NCBI GenBank assembly: GCA_021780225.1
Contig: JAJXZF010000030.1
Span: 1 to 64,000, forward strand
Reading direction: 5' to 3'
Length of the DNA: 64,000 nt
Source of the DNA: Deltaproteobacteria bacterium
GTDB taxonomy: Bacteria > Desulfobacterota > Binatia > Binatales > Binataceae
The notes under the pieces were generated by a model that ran no database searches, was not told the DNA's origin, and saw nothing but the letters and a program-made list of their open reading frames with translations. Positions 54,321 to 62,485 of the stretch are shown one piece after another. The translations under genes were made by a program, and so were the position numbers. How positions within the stretch are numbered: the stretch's first letter is position 1; each line of letters begins with the position of its first letter.

Positions 54321-54724
54321 GGGGTTTTCCGCATTTTGAGGCGCGGTTGAAGAACGCGGATTCTTCGCCTTGTCCTTCGCTACGCTCAGGACCAGCTCAG
54401 AATGACATGATGAAGCGTTTTGGTTGTCATTCTGAGCGAGGCCGCCGGGCGAAGAATCCCGCGCCGCCGTGATTTCTTTGTAAAGTTATCAATGGGACAT
54501 CGCACTAATCGTCATGCCGGGCCTGATCCGGGCGTCCATCGATATGGATTCGCGGGTCAAGCCCGCGAATGACGGCGCGGGCGTTTCTCGTTCGCGCGCG
54601 GCTGGCGCCGCGACTTTGCGGGCGCGGTAGGCGAGCGAGAAAGTCTCGCTCGTTCGCGCGCGGCTGGCGCCGTCCAGTCCGGCGGGCTAGGCTTTTGCCT
54701 ATCGCATGACTTCGGAGTTGCAGC
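54321..54724. other. Repeat-rich intergenic region
   Basis: About 400 bases without a gene. It contains the nested palindrome 54356-54462, a REP-like hairpin at 54548-54570 (9-bp stem) preceded by the related GTCATGCCGGGCCTGATCC text at 54511, and a 24-bp direct repeat at 54587-54610 and 54649-54672. These are related in style to the hairpins inside the MITE-like copies. Confidence 0.7.
54356..54462. repeat. Nested palindromic element
   Basis: Outer arms (54356-54369 and about 54447-54462, GATTCTTCGCC against GGCGAAGAATC) enclose a perfect 12-bp inner inverted repeat (54396-54407 with 54425-54436, CTCAGAATGACA). The GTCATTCTGAGCG core is a widely dispersed type of bacterial repeat; a decayed relative is at 5839-5997. 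Confidence 0.75.
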
Positions 54725-55141
54725 ATGGATGACCGCGAAGCGGCGCTCGCGGCGAACCGCGAATTCTATCGGGCGTTCGAGAGTCTCGAACTCGGCCGGA
54801 TGGAGCGCGTATGGCTGCGCGAGCCGAAAATCGTCTGCGTCCATCCGGGATGGCGGCGGCTGACCGGATGGGGGCCGGTGATGACGAGCTGGCAGCGGAT
54901 TTTCGCCGGCGCCTTCGAGATGACCTTCGATATCCGCGACCCCGGCGTCACGGTCGGCGGCGATCTCGCCGTCGTGCTGGTCGAGGAAAATCTCACCCAG
55001 CGCGGTTATGACGGGGTGATGCGCACGCAGGTGCTCGCCACCAACGTCTTTGAGCGGCGCGGCGGCGAGTGGCTGATGATTCTCCATCACGGGTCGCCGG
55101 TGATGGCGCCGGCGTCGGACGACGAACCGCCGCTGCAATGA
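54725..55141 (+). CDS. SnoaL-like/NTF2-fold protein
   Basis: A 138-residue protein of the SnoaL_3/DUF4440 type: a cone-shaped NTF2 fold. It begins with the helix ALAANREFYRAFESLELGRMERVWLREP, then CVHPGWRRLTGWGPV, and ends with TNVFERRGGEWLMILHHGSPV, the family's closing strands. Members bind small hydrophobic ligands or act as isomerases; no catalytic assignment is possible. Confidence 0.85.
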   Translation: MDDREAALAANREFYRAFESLELGRMERVWLREPKIVCVHPGWRRLTGWGPVMTSWQRIFAGAFEMTFDIRDPGVTVGGDLAVVLVEENLTQRGYDGVMRTQVLATNVFERRGGEWLMILHHGSPVMAPASDDEPPLQ

Positions 55142-55244
55142 TCGACACGAATGGTCGTATCTGGGTTTCGGGGATCTTAATCTTTGACAAAATAATTCTA
55201 CTTTAGATTCAATCCCAGCAATCTTTGCAACGGCGAGGTCTCGC

Positions 55245-55637
55245 ATGCGCATTCTGATTTGGCTTGTCCTTGCAATCGCCCTGGTCATTCTGATCAATTC
55301 GATTACCCGGAGCTGGGCTGGCAGTCACAACCAAGGCGATGGATGGAGGCTCGTCGGAACGGCTGGTAGAGCGGATTATTACAAATTCGTCCTGATAAAA
55401 CCCAATAGGCAAAGAGACCGAAAGGTGTACGATGACGCTATCAGGTATCTCTGTCCGAGCGACGATTACTGCTCCATTTTGTTTTGGTCGGAGCCAAAGT
55501 ACGTGCCGAAAAGTATGCCAATGACGGATTCACAAGCGAACCACGAAGTTGCGAATTATTGGAATAATCCAAACGGCGGCAATCAATTTCTGTGGAAGTG
55601 TGCGAAGGGAGATTCTCCAGATAGCTGCTTCGAATAA
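55245..55637 (+). CDS. Membrane-anchored protein of unknown function
   Basis: A 130-residue protein with one N-terminal hydrophobic segment (about residues 3-20, anchor or signal) and a soluble part with four cysteines (YLCPSDDYC, WKCAKGD, SCFE). No known domain. It is clearly more AT-rich than its neighbours and may be a recent acquisition. It lies alone between the SnoaL-like gene and the histidine phosphatase gene. Confidence 0.6.
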   Translation: MRILIWLVLAIALVILINSITRSWAGSHNQGDGWRLVGTAGRADYYKFVLIKPNRQRDRKVYDDAIRYLCPSDDYCSILFWSEPKYVPKSMPMTDSQANHEVANYWNNPNGGNQFLWKCAKGDSPDSCFE

Positions 55638-55664
55638 CTAGATTTTTAGCTTTCAATTTTGCTG

Positions 55665-57035
55665 ATGAAATGTCGCCCGCTGTTTGCCGGCTTAGCTCCT
55701 GGGATAGGCGGCGCGGCGCTGTTCGCGCTCGGCCTCGCGCTCTTCGCGACCGCGAATCCGGTTCGCGCGGCGGCGCCCGCGCCGCTGAATCCCGGCGCGA
55801 TCAATCTGGTTTTTGTTCCGTCGGCGGAAGCGAATCCCGCGACCGGCGCGCTGACGCCGCGCGGATTGAATCGCGCGCTCCGGCTCGGGCCATGGCTGGC
55901 GCATCTCAGCGGCGCGGCCGCGGACGGCATTTTCGCCCTCGCTCCAGCGACGCATCGGATTGGTTCCGGTGGCGATATTCCGGACATGGCGCCGCTCGCG
56001 ACGATCGAACCGTATGCGTTGCTCTACGACGCGCCCATCGCCGCATCGACGGCGCCGGTCTCGGCGGCAGCCTGCGCCAAACCGCCATGCCAGGGGATCG
56101 ATTACGCCGATAAGGACGGCGCGAACGAGGCGCTGGTCGAGCGAATTCTGAAGGCGCGCTTGCCCGGCATGTTCGTGTTCGCGGCGCCGCCCGAAACGCT
56201 CAATCTGATGATGCGGCGGACTGCCGCGGACGAAGGCTGGAAGCTCGCGATCGCGCCGTTCCAGGCGGACGATCATGAACGCATCGCGGCGCTTTCGCTC
56301 GCGCCGGGCGCGGCGACCGCGACCTTGCGCGAATACCGCGCGGACGTGGCGCCACCCTCCGCATATCCCGATTTCGGATTGCGTGGTGGCGGCGCCTGTC
56401 TTGAAGCGCCGAGCGCGATTTCGTCGGCCGCGCGCGGACTGAGACCGCCCGCCGGAGCAAATCGCGGCGAAACCGTCTATCTAATCCGCCACGCCGAGGC
56501 CCATCCGACGCCGCTCTTCGAGAACGGCAATCTGGTCTGTCAGGGCGAATGGCGCGCGATCGGCGCGGGACCGGCCCTGGTCAAAAAGATTGGACGTGTT
56601 CCCGATTTCGTTTACGCCTCCGATCCGTCGCAACCGATGCAAGCGCGGAGCGGCGGGGCGCGCTTTTCCTACGTCCGTCCGGCGTTGACGCTCGCGCCGT
56701 TCGCGACCGAATATGGCGCGCCGCTGCGGCTGGCGAGCGGTTTCAACTGGTGGGACGCGGAAGCGGCGGACAAGTTCTTTTTCTTTGGCGGCGCCGCGAG
56801 CCGCTTCAGCGGCAAGACCGTGCTGGTCGCGTGGGAACATCGCACGATTGGCCGGATTGTCGGCGCGTTGCTGCACGATTACGGACTCGATCCGGCGGAG
56901 CTGCCGCGATGGAACCGCAACGATTACGACACAATCTGGAAGGTGCGGCTCGACGAGCGCGGCGATCTGACGTTCGGCGTCGATTGCGAGGGAATTCCGA
57001 GCGGCTCGCTCCCTCCCGCCTGCCCGCTCGATTGA
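55665..57035 (+). CDS. Exported histidine phosphatase-superfamily protein
   Basis: A 456-residue protein with a signal peptide (about residues 5-32). Two halves are visible; the C-terminal half carries the phosphohistidine motif LIRHAEAHP (near residue 271) with the downstream Arg/His catalytic elements expected in branch-1 histidine phosphatases (VLVAWEHRTIG near 380). The N-terminal half resembles the same fold but lacks the RHG. ATG 55665 is preferred over an upstream TTG. Its last 140 bp are duplicated at 58426-58570. The substrate is unknown. Confidence 0.7.
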   Translation: MKCRPLFAGLAPGIGGAALFALGLALFATANPVRAAAPAPLNPGAINLVFVPSAEANPATGALTPRGLNRALRLGPWLAHLSGAAADGIFALAPATHRIGSGGDIPDMAPLATIEPYALLYDAPIAASTAPVSAAACAKPPCQGIDYADKDGANEALVERILKARLPGMFVFAAPPETLNLMMRRTAADEGWKLAIAPFQADDHERIAALSLAPGAATATLREYRADVAPPSAYPDFGLRGGGACLEAPSAISSAARGLRPPAGANRGETVYLIRHAEAHPTPLFENGNLVCQGEWRAIGAGPALVKKIGRVPDFVYASDPSQPMQARSGGARFSYVRPALTLAPFATEYGAPLRLASGFNWWDAEAADKFFFFGGAASRFSGKTVLVAWEHRTIGRIVGALLHDYGLDPAELPRWNRNDYDTIWKVRLDERGDLTFGVDCEGIPSGSLPPACPLD

Positions 57036-57045
57036 CCGCGCGCGC
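56893..57045. repeat. 3' end of histidine phosphatase gene, left copy of a duplicated segment
   Basis: This segment, in frame with the gene, is repeated at 58426-58570 with roughly nine of ten bases alike and a 4-bp deletion. The two copies flank the unknown three-gene cassette in direct orientation. Confidence 0.85.
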
Positions 57046-57205
57046 AACCGCTTGGATAGTGAAAAATTGCACCCTTATGCGAAGGTGTCGGCGACGCGAA
57101 ATTTGTCTGCAATGGAAAGGCGTTGGAAAACGCCCTGAACCCCGCCCTTGACAGGGTTGTTTAATTGATGCGACTCGTTTTGAATTACGATACTTGTTAA
57201 ATCAT

Positions 57206-57505
57206 ATGGCAGGCACTCAAAAAAATAACGGTCAGGCGCAAATTCAAATAGTTTGGGAAAATCTTTCCGAAACCCCCGTGATGGCGGCCAATACATTCTT
57301 GCTTCAGTATACGGGCCATGAATTTGTCCTAAGCATTGGGTTTGCCGTAGCTCCGGACTTTGCAAAGCCGGAGGACGCGGCTGGCACTCAAGAGATTCCG
57401 GCAAAAGCGATCGGACGAATTTGCCTGACGGCGTCGCGGTTGAACGAATTGGTCAGCATGTTTCAGCAGGCGCTCAGCGAAACGCAGTCGACGATCAAGC
57501 AATAA
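57206..57505 (+). CDS. DUF3467-like small protein
   Basis: A 99-residue protein with a beta-rich core (IVWENLSETPVMAANTFLLQYTGHEFVLSIGFAVAPDF) and a C-terminal helix (ICLTASRLNELVSMFQQAL) that matches the shape of DUF3467 proteins. The assignment is by pattern only. ATG 57206 is used; a TTG four codons upstream is possible. AT-rich compared with the flanks. It is the first of three consecutive genes in the cassette. Confidence 0.6.
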   Translation: MAGTQKNNGQAQIQIVWENLSETPVMAANTFLLQYTGHEFVLSIGFAVAPDFAKPEDAAGTQEIPAKAIGRICLTASRLNELVSMFQQALSETQSTIKQ

Positions 57506-57519
57506 GAGAGCGAGGAGTG

Positions 57520-58014
57520 ATGGAATCTATCCAGTCGTCAATCCCTCAGGCCGCGCTGTCGATCAAATCCACGGAAAAGGCGGAGGCGCGGGTTTTTCCA
57601 ATGCCTGTGGCGTGCGTCGCAATTACCGCGTACCTGTCGCATCCTCTCGCTTTGCACGCTGCGGATTGGCGGCAATCGACCCCACAGGTTCTGGTCGCAG
57701 GCCTGGCTTCGGGCCTCGATCAAAACCGGCAATATTGGAAAATCGCGGATAGCGACATACCCGACGCCGAGCCGTACCACGTGCTCGTTCCGATACCTGT
57801 AACATTGGTTCGGCATGGTTTGGATTTTACCGCCTCTTGGGACGAGGCTAACATTGCTATCGGCGGCGAGAGCTTTCGCGACGCTTTCCAAGCGCTTGTG
57901 CTTGAGTTGCTGGATGCATACGACCATTTCTCAACGAATCAATCGCAATTAGGCCTTGAGGCCGAGCGACAATTTGACCTCTTGAAGAAGCATCTCGTCC
58001 GTGTTGACCGCTGA
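57520..58014 (+). CDS. Protein of unknown function in three-gene cassette
   Basis: A 164-residue protein that begins 14 bp after the previous stop with a good GAGGAG site. Hydrophobic-polar N-terminal half, then an acidic helical C-terminal part (FRDAFQALVLELLDAYDHFS, LGLEAERQFDLLKKHL). No domain was recognised. The last 14 bp overlap the next gene. The acidic first gene overlapped by a small basic second gene is a layout seen in toxin-antitoxin pairs; this is inference only. Confidence 0.6.
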   Translation: MESIQSSIPQAALSIKSTEKAEARVFPMPVACVAITAYLSHPLALHAADWRQSTPQVLVAGLASGLDQNRQYWKIADSDIPDAEPYHVLVPIPVTLVRHGLDFTASWDEANIAIGGESFRDAFQALVLELLDAYDHFSTNQSQLGLEAERQFDLLKKHLVRVDR

Positions 58015-58264
58015 CCACGGCGAACAGATTGCGCGAAAACTTCAGGCGGATCGAGTGGAAAGCCGCCACGTCCGCATTTATGTGAAGTGGAACGGGAAAA
58101 TTGTGGCAAGCTATGGCATTCGGCGCGGTAGTCGCGAGCACGGCCACGATTTTATAGCCAAGCAATTATTCATTCGGACCCGCGAAGCTTTGGACTTGGC
58201 GCGCTGTCCGATGTCGCGAGACGAATATTTCCGTAAATTGCGGGACGCTGATCTTATAACCTGA
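58001..58264 (+). CDS. Small basic protein of unknown function in three-gene cassette
   Basis: An 87-residue basic protein; the start is GTG 58001 within the preceding gene. RHVRIYVKWNGKIVASYGIRRGSREHGHDFIAKQLF gives a compact beta-sheet with conserved-looking HGHDF, followed by ALDLARCPMSRDEYFRKLRDADLI. The motif LARCPMSxxEYF is one I have seen in uncharacterised small proteins but cannot attach to a family. A toxin or RNA-binding role is possible, not shown. Confidence 0.6.
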   Translation: MLTADHGEQIARKLQADRVESRHVRIYVKWNGKIVASYGIRRGSREHGHDFIAKQLFIRTREALDLARCPMSRDEYFRKLRDADLIT

Positions 58265-58425
58265 GTTTATCAAAAAGCTCAAGCTAAACGTGCGAGTCAA
58301 AGGGGCTAGGAGATATCCTAAGTCTTCCAAGCCAGAGCCAGTGGTCTAAAGACCCCAGCCATTATTTGCTTGAACCCGTCGCTGCGCCACGGCGCCCTCG
58401 TTGGATTTAGCTCTTTGAAGCAGTT

Positions 58426-58570
58426 CGGCGGCGCTGCCGCGATGGAACCGCAACGATTACGACACGATCTGGAAGGTGCGGCTCGACGCCCGCGGCGCTC
58501 TTGAATTCAGCGTCGATTGCGAAGGCATTCCAAGCGGCTCCCTCCCGCCTGCCCGCTCAATTGACCGCGC
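58426..58570. repeat. Second copy of the histidine phosphatase 3' end
   Basis: Matches 56893-57045 by alignment from CGGCGG-CTGCCGCGATGGAACC to the end of the coding region, with scattered substitutions and a 4-bp loss that would shift the frame. It is open in a frame that runs into the MetE-like gene, but is not part of that gene. It marks the right edge of the cassette. Confidence 0.85.
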
Positions 58571-58646
58571 GGCGGGGCGTTGGCTTGCCAAAGGCGGGCG
58601 GCAATTGGCACAGTGGCCGAATCTTCCCGATGTGCGAGGCTCGCCG

Positions 58647-59813
58647 ATGGCTGAAGCGAAATTGTTCCCGGTTACGACCGTGGGTTCCTGGACGCGCCCG
58701 GAATGGCTGATCCACGCGCTGCGCCGCCGTCAATCCGGAGAAATCTCCGCCGAAGAATTCAACCGCATCGCCGACGACGCCGTGTTGGCCGCGATCAAGT
58801 ATCAGGAGGACGCGGGCGTCGATATCGTCAGCGACGGCGAAACCCGCCGCGACAACTTCTACTCCTTCGTGGTCGAAAAGCTGGGCGGGATGCGCCTGAT
58901 GAAGCTTTCGCAGCTGCTCGATTTCGTCAAGGACCGCGCCGGCTTCGAAGAGATTCTGCGCGGGCTCGACGTTCCCGCCTTCGCGATCAAAAGCCCGATC
59001 GCGGTGGAGAAGGTGCGCGAGCGTGAAGACGGTATCTCGCTCGACGAAGCGCGTTTCCTGAAATCGCATACCCATCGCCAGACCAAGATGCCGATTCCGG
59101 GACCGTATCTGCTGACCCGGTCGAGCTGGTTCGAGGGACTGTCGGACAAGACCTATCCGACGCGCGAGGACCTGGCCAAGGACGTCGTGCGCATCCTGCG
59201 GCGCGAAGTGGTCGCGCTCAAGGAGCTGGGCGTCGATTTTATCCAGCTCGACGAGCCGTCGATTTCGCAGGTCGTTTATGGCGACGAAGCCGAGCAGACC
59301 TTCATGTGCGCGGCGCTCGGCTCGCGCAGCGATCCGACGACCGAGCTTGAGTTCGCGGTCCGGCTGGTGAACGAAACGGTCGATGGAATCGACGGGGTGC
59401 GCTTCGGCGTGCACGTTTGCCGCGGCAATTGGAGCCGCAAGGAAGACGTGCTGCTCAAGGGCAACTACGGCCCGCTGCTGCCGTGGCTGATGCGGATGAA
59501 CGTCGATCAGCTAGTGCTCGAGATGGCGACGCCGCGCGCCGGCGAGATCGAGGTTTTCAAAGAATATCGCAACGAAAAAGAGTTGGGGCTGGGCGTGTCG
59601 AATCCGCGCACGGATACGATCGAAAGCCCCAAAGAGATCGTCGGACGGGTCAAGCAAGTGCTCAAGTATTTCGATCCGGACAAGATTTTCCTCAATCCCG
59701 ATTGCGGTTTCGGCACTTTCGCCGAGCGTTGCGTGAATACGCCGGAGATCGCCTATCGCAAGCTCCAGTCGATCTCGGAAGCGGCCGAAATCCTGCGGCG
59801 CGAATACGCCTGA
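58647..59813 (+). CDS. MetE-like cobalamin-independent methionine synthase/CoM transferase-family protein
   Basis: A 388-residue TIM-barrel protein related to the C-terminal half of MetE and to short archaeal-type methyltransferases. TTVGSWTRPEWL, DIVSDGETRRDNF, QLDEPSISQ and the zinc ligands FGVHVCRGN (His, Cys) and FLNPDCGFGTF (Cys) are visible. It lacks the MetE N-terminal domain. Such short forms use methyl donors other than methyltetrahydropteroyl-polyglutamate, or act on other thiols. ATG 58647 is used; the open frame upstream is the duplicated phosphatase fragment. Confidence 0.88.
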   Translation: MAEAKLFPVTTVGSWTRPEWLIHALRRRQSGEISAEEFNRIADDAVLAAIKYQEDAGVDIVSDGETRRDNFYSFVVEKLGGMRLMKLSQLLDFVKDRAGFEEILRGLDVPAFAIKSPIAVEKVREREDGISLDEARFLKSHTHRQTKMPIPGPYLLTRSSWFEGLSDKTYPTREDLAKDVVRILRREVVALKELGVDFIQLDEPSISQVVYGDEAEQTFMCAALGSRSDPTTELEFAVRLVNETVDGIDGVRFGVHVCRGNWSRKEDVLLKGNYGPLLPWLMRMNVDQLVLEMATPRAGEIEVFKEYRNEKELGLGVSNPRTDTIESPKEIVGRVKQVLKYFDPDKIFLNPDCGFGTFAERCVNTPEIAYRKLQSISEAAEILRREYA

Positions 59814-59854
59814 GCATCGGCGGGCGCGGCTTTTCGTCAAGCGGAGAAACCATC

Positions 59855-60385
59855 ATGGCGGAAAAAGAATTGAACGGACTGCGAGTCGAAAAAATCACCG
59901 CGATCCTCGACTCGATGCGCGACGATCCGGAAGTGCTCAAGGCCGTCACCGGCCCGTGGAAGTCGCGCGTGGTGTGGCAGGGCGGCTTCAAGGCCAAGGC
60001 CTACATGCGCAAGCATACCGTGCAGATGGACGAGCCGGAGGGGCTCGACGCGGGCGATTCCGCGGCCAGCGCGCATGAGCAGTTGCTGTCGGCGATGGGA
60101 AGCTGTCTCACGGTCGGCTACGTGCTGAACGCGACGCGGCGGGGCGTCAAAATCCACGATCTCGAAATCGCGCTGGAAGGCAATTTCGACAATATCCTGA
60201 AGTGGGCGGGACACGCGCCGGACGGCAATCCCGCCTATCCTTCGGTAAAGGCGAAATGTTTCGTGCGCGCCGACGCCGATGAAAAGACCCTGCGCGAAAT
60301 CTGGCAGGCGGCGATCGACGGTTCGCCGGTGACCCAGACCGTCGCGCGGCCGACCAAAATTATCGCGGAATTCGAGAAGGTCTAG
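59855..60385 (+). CDS. OsmC-family protein
   Basis: A 176-residue OsmC/Ohr-fold protein. The two expected cysteines are present, one in SAMGSCLTVGYV (near residue 88) and the other in KAKCFVRAD (near 132). OsmC proteins reduce organic hydroperoxides, though many relatives of this subtype have other roles. ATG 59855 has a GGAG site. It lies 41 bp after the MetE-like gene and 8 bp before the sulfurtransferase gene, forming a probable sulfur-metabolism operon. Confidence 0.88.
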   Translation: MAEKELNGLRVEKITAILDSMRDDPEVLKAVTGPWKSRVVWQGGFKAKAYMRKHTVQMDEPEGLDAGDSAASAHEQLLSAMGSCLTVGYVLNATRRGVKIHDLEIALEGNFDNILKWAGHAPDGNPAYPSVKAKCFVRADADEKTLREIWQAAIDGSPVTQTVARPTKIIAEFEKV

Positions 60386-60393
60386 GCTCAACC

Positions 60394-61170
60394 GTGGCGA
60401 AACTGGTGACGGCGGATTGGGTCGCGGAGCGGCTCAATTCGCCGGAGTTCCGATTGGTCGATCCGCGCCGGCCGATGAAGTACCTGTCGGGTCATCTGCC
60501 GCGCGCGCTGAACGTCCCGATATACAAGACGTTTGGCGCCGACGGGCGGCTGATGGCGCCGGCTGAACTGGCGGAATTTATCGGCGGATGCGGGCTTGGC
60601 GACGGGCCGGCGCCGATAATCTACGATTCGCCGGAAGGCCAGAACGCCGCGATGCTCGCGTGGATAATCGAGTATCTGGGGCATCCGGAACCTTTCGTGA
60701 TGGACTGCTTTTTTGAGCATTGGAAGGCCCAGCAACGCGAAGTCGCGTATCGGCCCGTCGCAGGATCGAAGTCCGGCTTCGCTGTCGGCGCGAATCCGTC
60801 GCTTCGCGCGACTCTGACCGAGGTGCGCGACGCAAAGGGCGCGCGCCTGGTCGATTTTCGCAGCCGCGAGGAATTCACGGGCGAGCGCACGATGGCCGAC
60901 GATCCGCCGGGTCATCTGGCGGGCGCGGTCAACGTCGTGTGGCGCGACCTGAGCGAACCGCCGGAAAAAATATTGCACGATCAAGCGCGTCTCGAACGCA
61001 TTTTTGGCGATGCCGGGATCAAGCCGGGACAACCAGCGATCGCCTATTGCCGCAGCGGGCCGCGCGCGGCGCTCGGATACATGGCGTTGAAAGCGATCGG
61101 ATGCGACGTGCGCTTGTTCGACGGATCGTATGCTGAATGGAGCAAAGCCGGTCTGCCGGTTGAAAAGTGA
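60394..61170 (+). CDS. Sulfurtransferase with two rhodanese domains
   Basis: A 258-residue thiosulfate/mercaptopyruvate sulfurtransferase-type protein. The N-terminal rhodanese domain (WVAERLNSPEFRLVDPRRPMKYLSGHLP) lacks the active Cys; the C-terminal domain has the CH2A/CH2B elements LVDFRSREEF and GHLAGAVNV, and the catalytic Cys in IAYCRSGPRA. The start is GTG at 60394. It is the third gene with MetE-like and OsmC, suggesting handling of sulfur compounds. Confidence 0.9.
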   Translation: MAKLVTADWVAERLNSPEFRLVDPRRPMKYLSGHLPRALNVPIYKTFGADGRLMAPAELAEFIGGCGLGDGPAPIIYDSPEGQNAAMLAWIIEYLGHPEPFVMDCFFEHWKAQQREVAYRPVAGSKSGFAVGANPSLRATLTEVRDAKGARLVDFRSREEFTGERTMADDPPGHLAGAVNVVWRDLSEPPEKILHDQARLERIFGDAGIKPGQPAIAYCRSGPRAALGYMALKAIGCDVRLFDGSYAEWSKAGLPVEK

Positions 61171-61216
61171 CCGTACGCGGAAATTTTCGCGACTATTGAA
61201 ATTTCAATCCGCCTGA

Positions 61217-61418
61217 GTGTGGCGTCCCGCAAATAACTTCCACCTGACGCCTTATCAGCTCGGCGCGCAGATTGCCCATCGCGGGGCGGCCGGGGATGGA
61301 TTGCCGGGTCTGGGCCCGGCAATGACGAACGGAGTTGGTCATGCCCGGACTTGATCCGGGCATCCAGGCAGAGCGCAAGATAGACGCGGAGTGCAAACTT
61401 ATTCAGGGGACGCCACAC
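61217..61418 (-). repeat. MITE-like element, copy 3 (complete, 202 bp, inverted)
   Basis: The same element as at 42590, in opposite orientation and of identical length. Ends are GTGTGGCGTCCC and its exact complement. TA flanks the right side (61419-61420), GA the left. The frame of a neighbouring membrane-protein gene (minus) stops at the junction: TAG is formed by TA and the element's terminal base. Confidence 0.85.
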
Positions 61419-62038
61419 TAATCATTTTTAAATAAAGACAGCGCGAACATCGCGCCCGCCAGAAACATCGCGAGCGCCGGTCCCCCCAGCCCGACCATCG
61501 CGGCGCTCCATCCGTTGGTCGAAATCGCGCCTCGCATGATCGACCTGATCAAGCGGGAGGCGATGACGCCTTTGACGGCTCCGCCAACGCCGAACGTCCA
61601 GAGGCCGGCCAGCGCGGCGCGGGTCCGCCGGTACGCGATCGCGGCTCCGATCGCGCCCGCCGCGCCGAAGGCTATCGCCCCGCCGGCGGCGCCACGGATG
61701 AATTCGGCGGCGTCGGGATGATGCGGCGCGAGCCATGCTCCCAACGCGAAGACCAAATCGGCCGCGTCGTTGTGAATCGCCGGCCGCAGCGCAAAGGCGA
61801 TAGCAAACCCGCATGCGCATCCAAGACCGTCCACGGCGAATCCACCCAAGGCGCCCTCGGCCACGCTGGCGGCGACGGCCAGGATTGCAAACCAGATTTG
61901 GTTGAAGCCGCGATCGAAAAAGAATTGCGCGCCTGATACACCTGCGATCAGGTTGAAAACAGCGCCTGCGCCGAAACCTGCTCCGGCGAGTACGGCGCGG
62001 CGTGTGGGGAAGCGAATTGTTGGTTTGCGGAGGGTCAC
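61418..62038 (-). CDS. Polytopic membrane protein ending at MITE junction
   Basis: A 206-residue hydrophobic protein with about five or six Gly/Ala-rich transmembrane segments and no recognised family. The GTG start is at 62038. The stop codon TAG (61418-61420) consists of TA plus the first element base, so the C-terminus may have been shortened by the insertion or the element landed in the natural stop. It is divergent from rpoZ. The high Gly/Ala content resembles glycine-zipper or small transporter proteins. Confidence 0.65.
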   Translation of the reverse strand: MTLRKPTIRFPTRRAVLAGAGFGAGAVFNLIAGVSGAQFFFDRGFNQIWFAILAVAASVAEGALGGFAVDGLGCACGFAIAFALRPAIHNDAADLVFALGAWLAPHHPDAAEFIRGAAGGAIAFGAAGAIGAAIAYRRTRAALAGLWTFGVGGAVKGVIASRLIRSIMRGAISTNGWSAAMVGLGGPALAMFLAGAMFALSLFKND

Positions 62039-62146
62039 CAGCCGCGAATTTTGCCATCACGCGCGCATTGAGCAAGTCCCCCGGCCAATCGATGCGCTCC
62101 GCGCTTCGTTGACTTGGGCCGCGGATGGCCGGAAAATCTATGTACA

Positions 62147-62341
62147 ATGGCGCGAATAACCGTTGAAGATTGTCTGGAAACCATTCCCAACCGTTTTGAA
62201 CTGGTGTTGGCCGGCGCGCGCCGCGCGAAGCAATTGCTGAAAGGCGCGCGGCCGCTGGTCGAATCCGACAACAAGGAAGTCGTGACCGCATTGCGCGAAA
62301 TCGCGGCGACCAAAGTCACGATTGTCGAACCGGAGAGTTGA
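62147..62341 (+). CDS. rpoZ: RNA polymerase omega subunit
   Basis: A 64-residue omega subunit. [30 protein letters not shown] is the canonical start including the conserved Arg and Lys contacts to beta'. It stabilises the RNA polymerase core. The ATG at 62147 is used over an upstream ATG because of the family start. The gene is divergent from the membrane-protein gene and followed by rpoH after 144 bp. No spoT or gmk neighbours are present. Confidence 0.93.
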   Translation: MARITVEDCLETIPNRFELVLAGARRAKQLLKGARPLVESDNKEVVTALREIAATKVTIVEPES

Positions 62342-62485
62342 GCGCGGCCCGCACGCGGGCTTTAGCGGCGCATCCGCGCGAACCGCAGGGACGCGCATAT
62401 TCCAGATGCGAGTTGTGCATGCCGGAATAGAGACGGGCCACGCGATGGCGGGCTCGCGCGGCGCCGCGCCGCCCGGGTCATCCAA

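Noticed and set aside
51477-58570. Prophage or integrative conjugative element
   Set aside because: No integrase, structural phage, relaxase or type IV secretion gene is visible, and core genes are interspersed. The accessory pieces are small and separate.
58476-58646. N-terminal extension of the MetE-like protein
   Set aside because: These codons are the frameshifted duplicate of the histidine phosphatase end, not a domain of the methyltransferase. The family start is at 58647.
42590-61418. CRISPR array from the repeated CCGGGCATGAC-type segments
   Set aside because: The repeats are dispersed, not arrayed, lack regular spacers and have inverted ends with TA flanks, as in MITEs. No cas gene is present.
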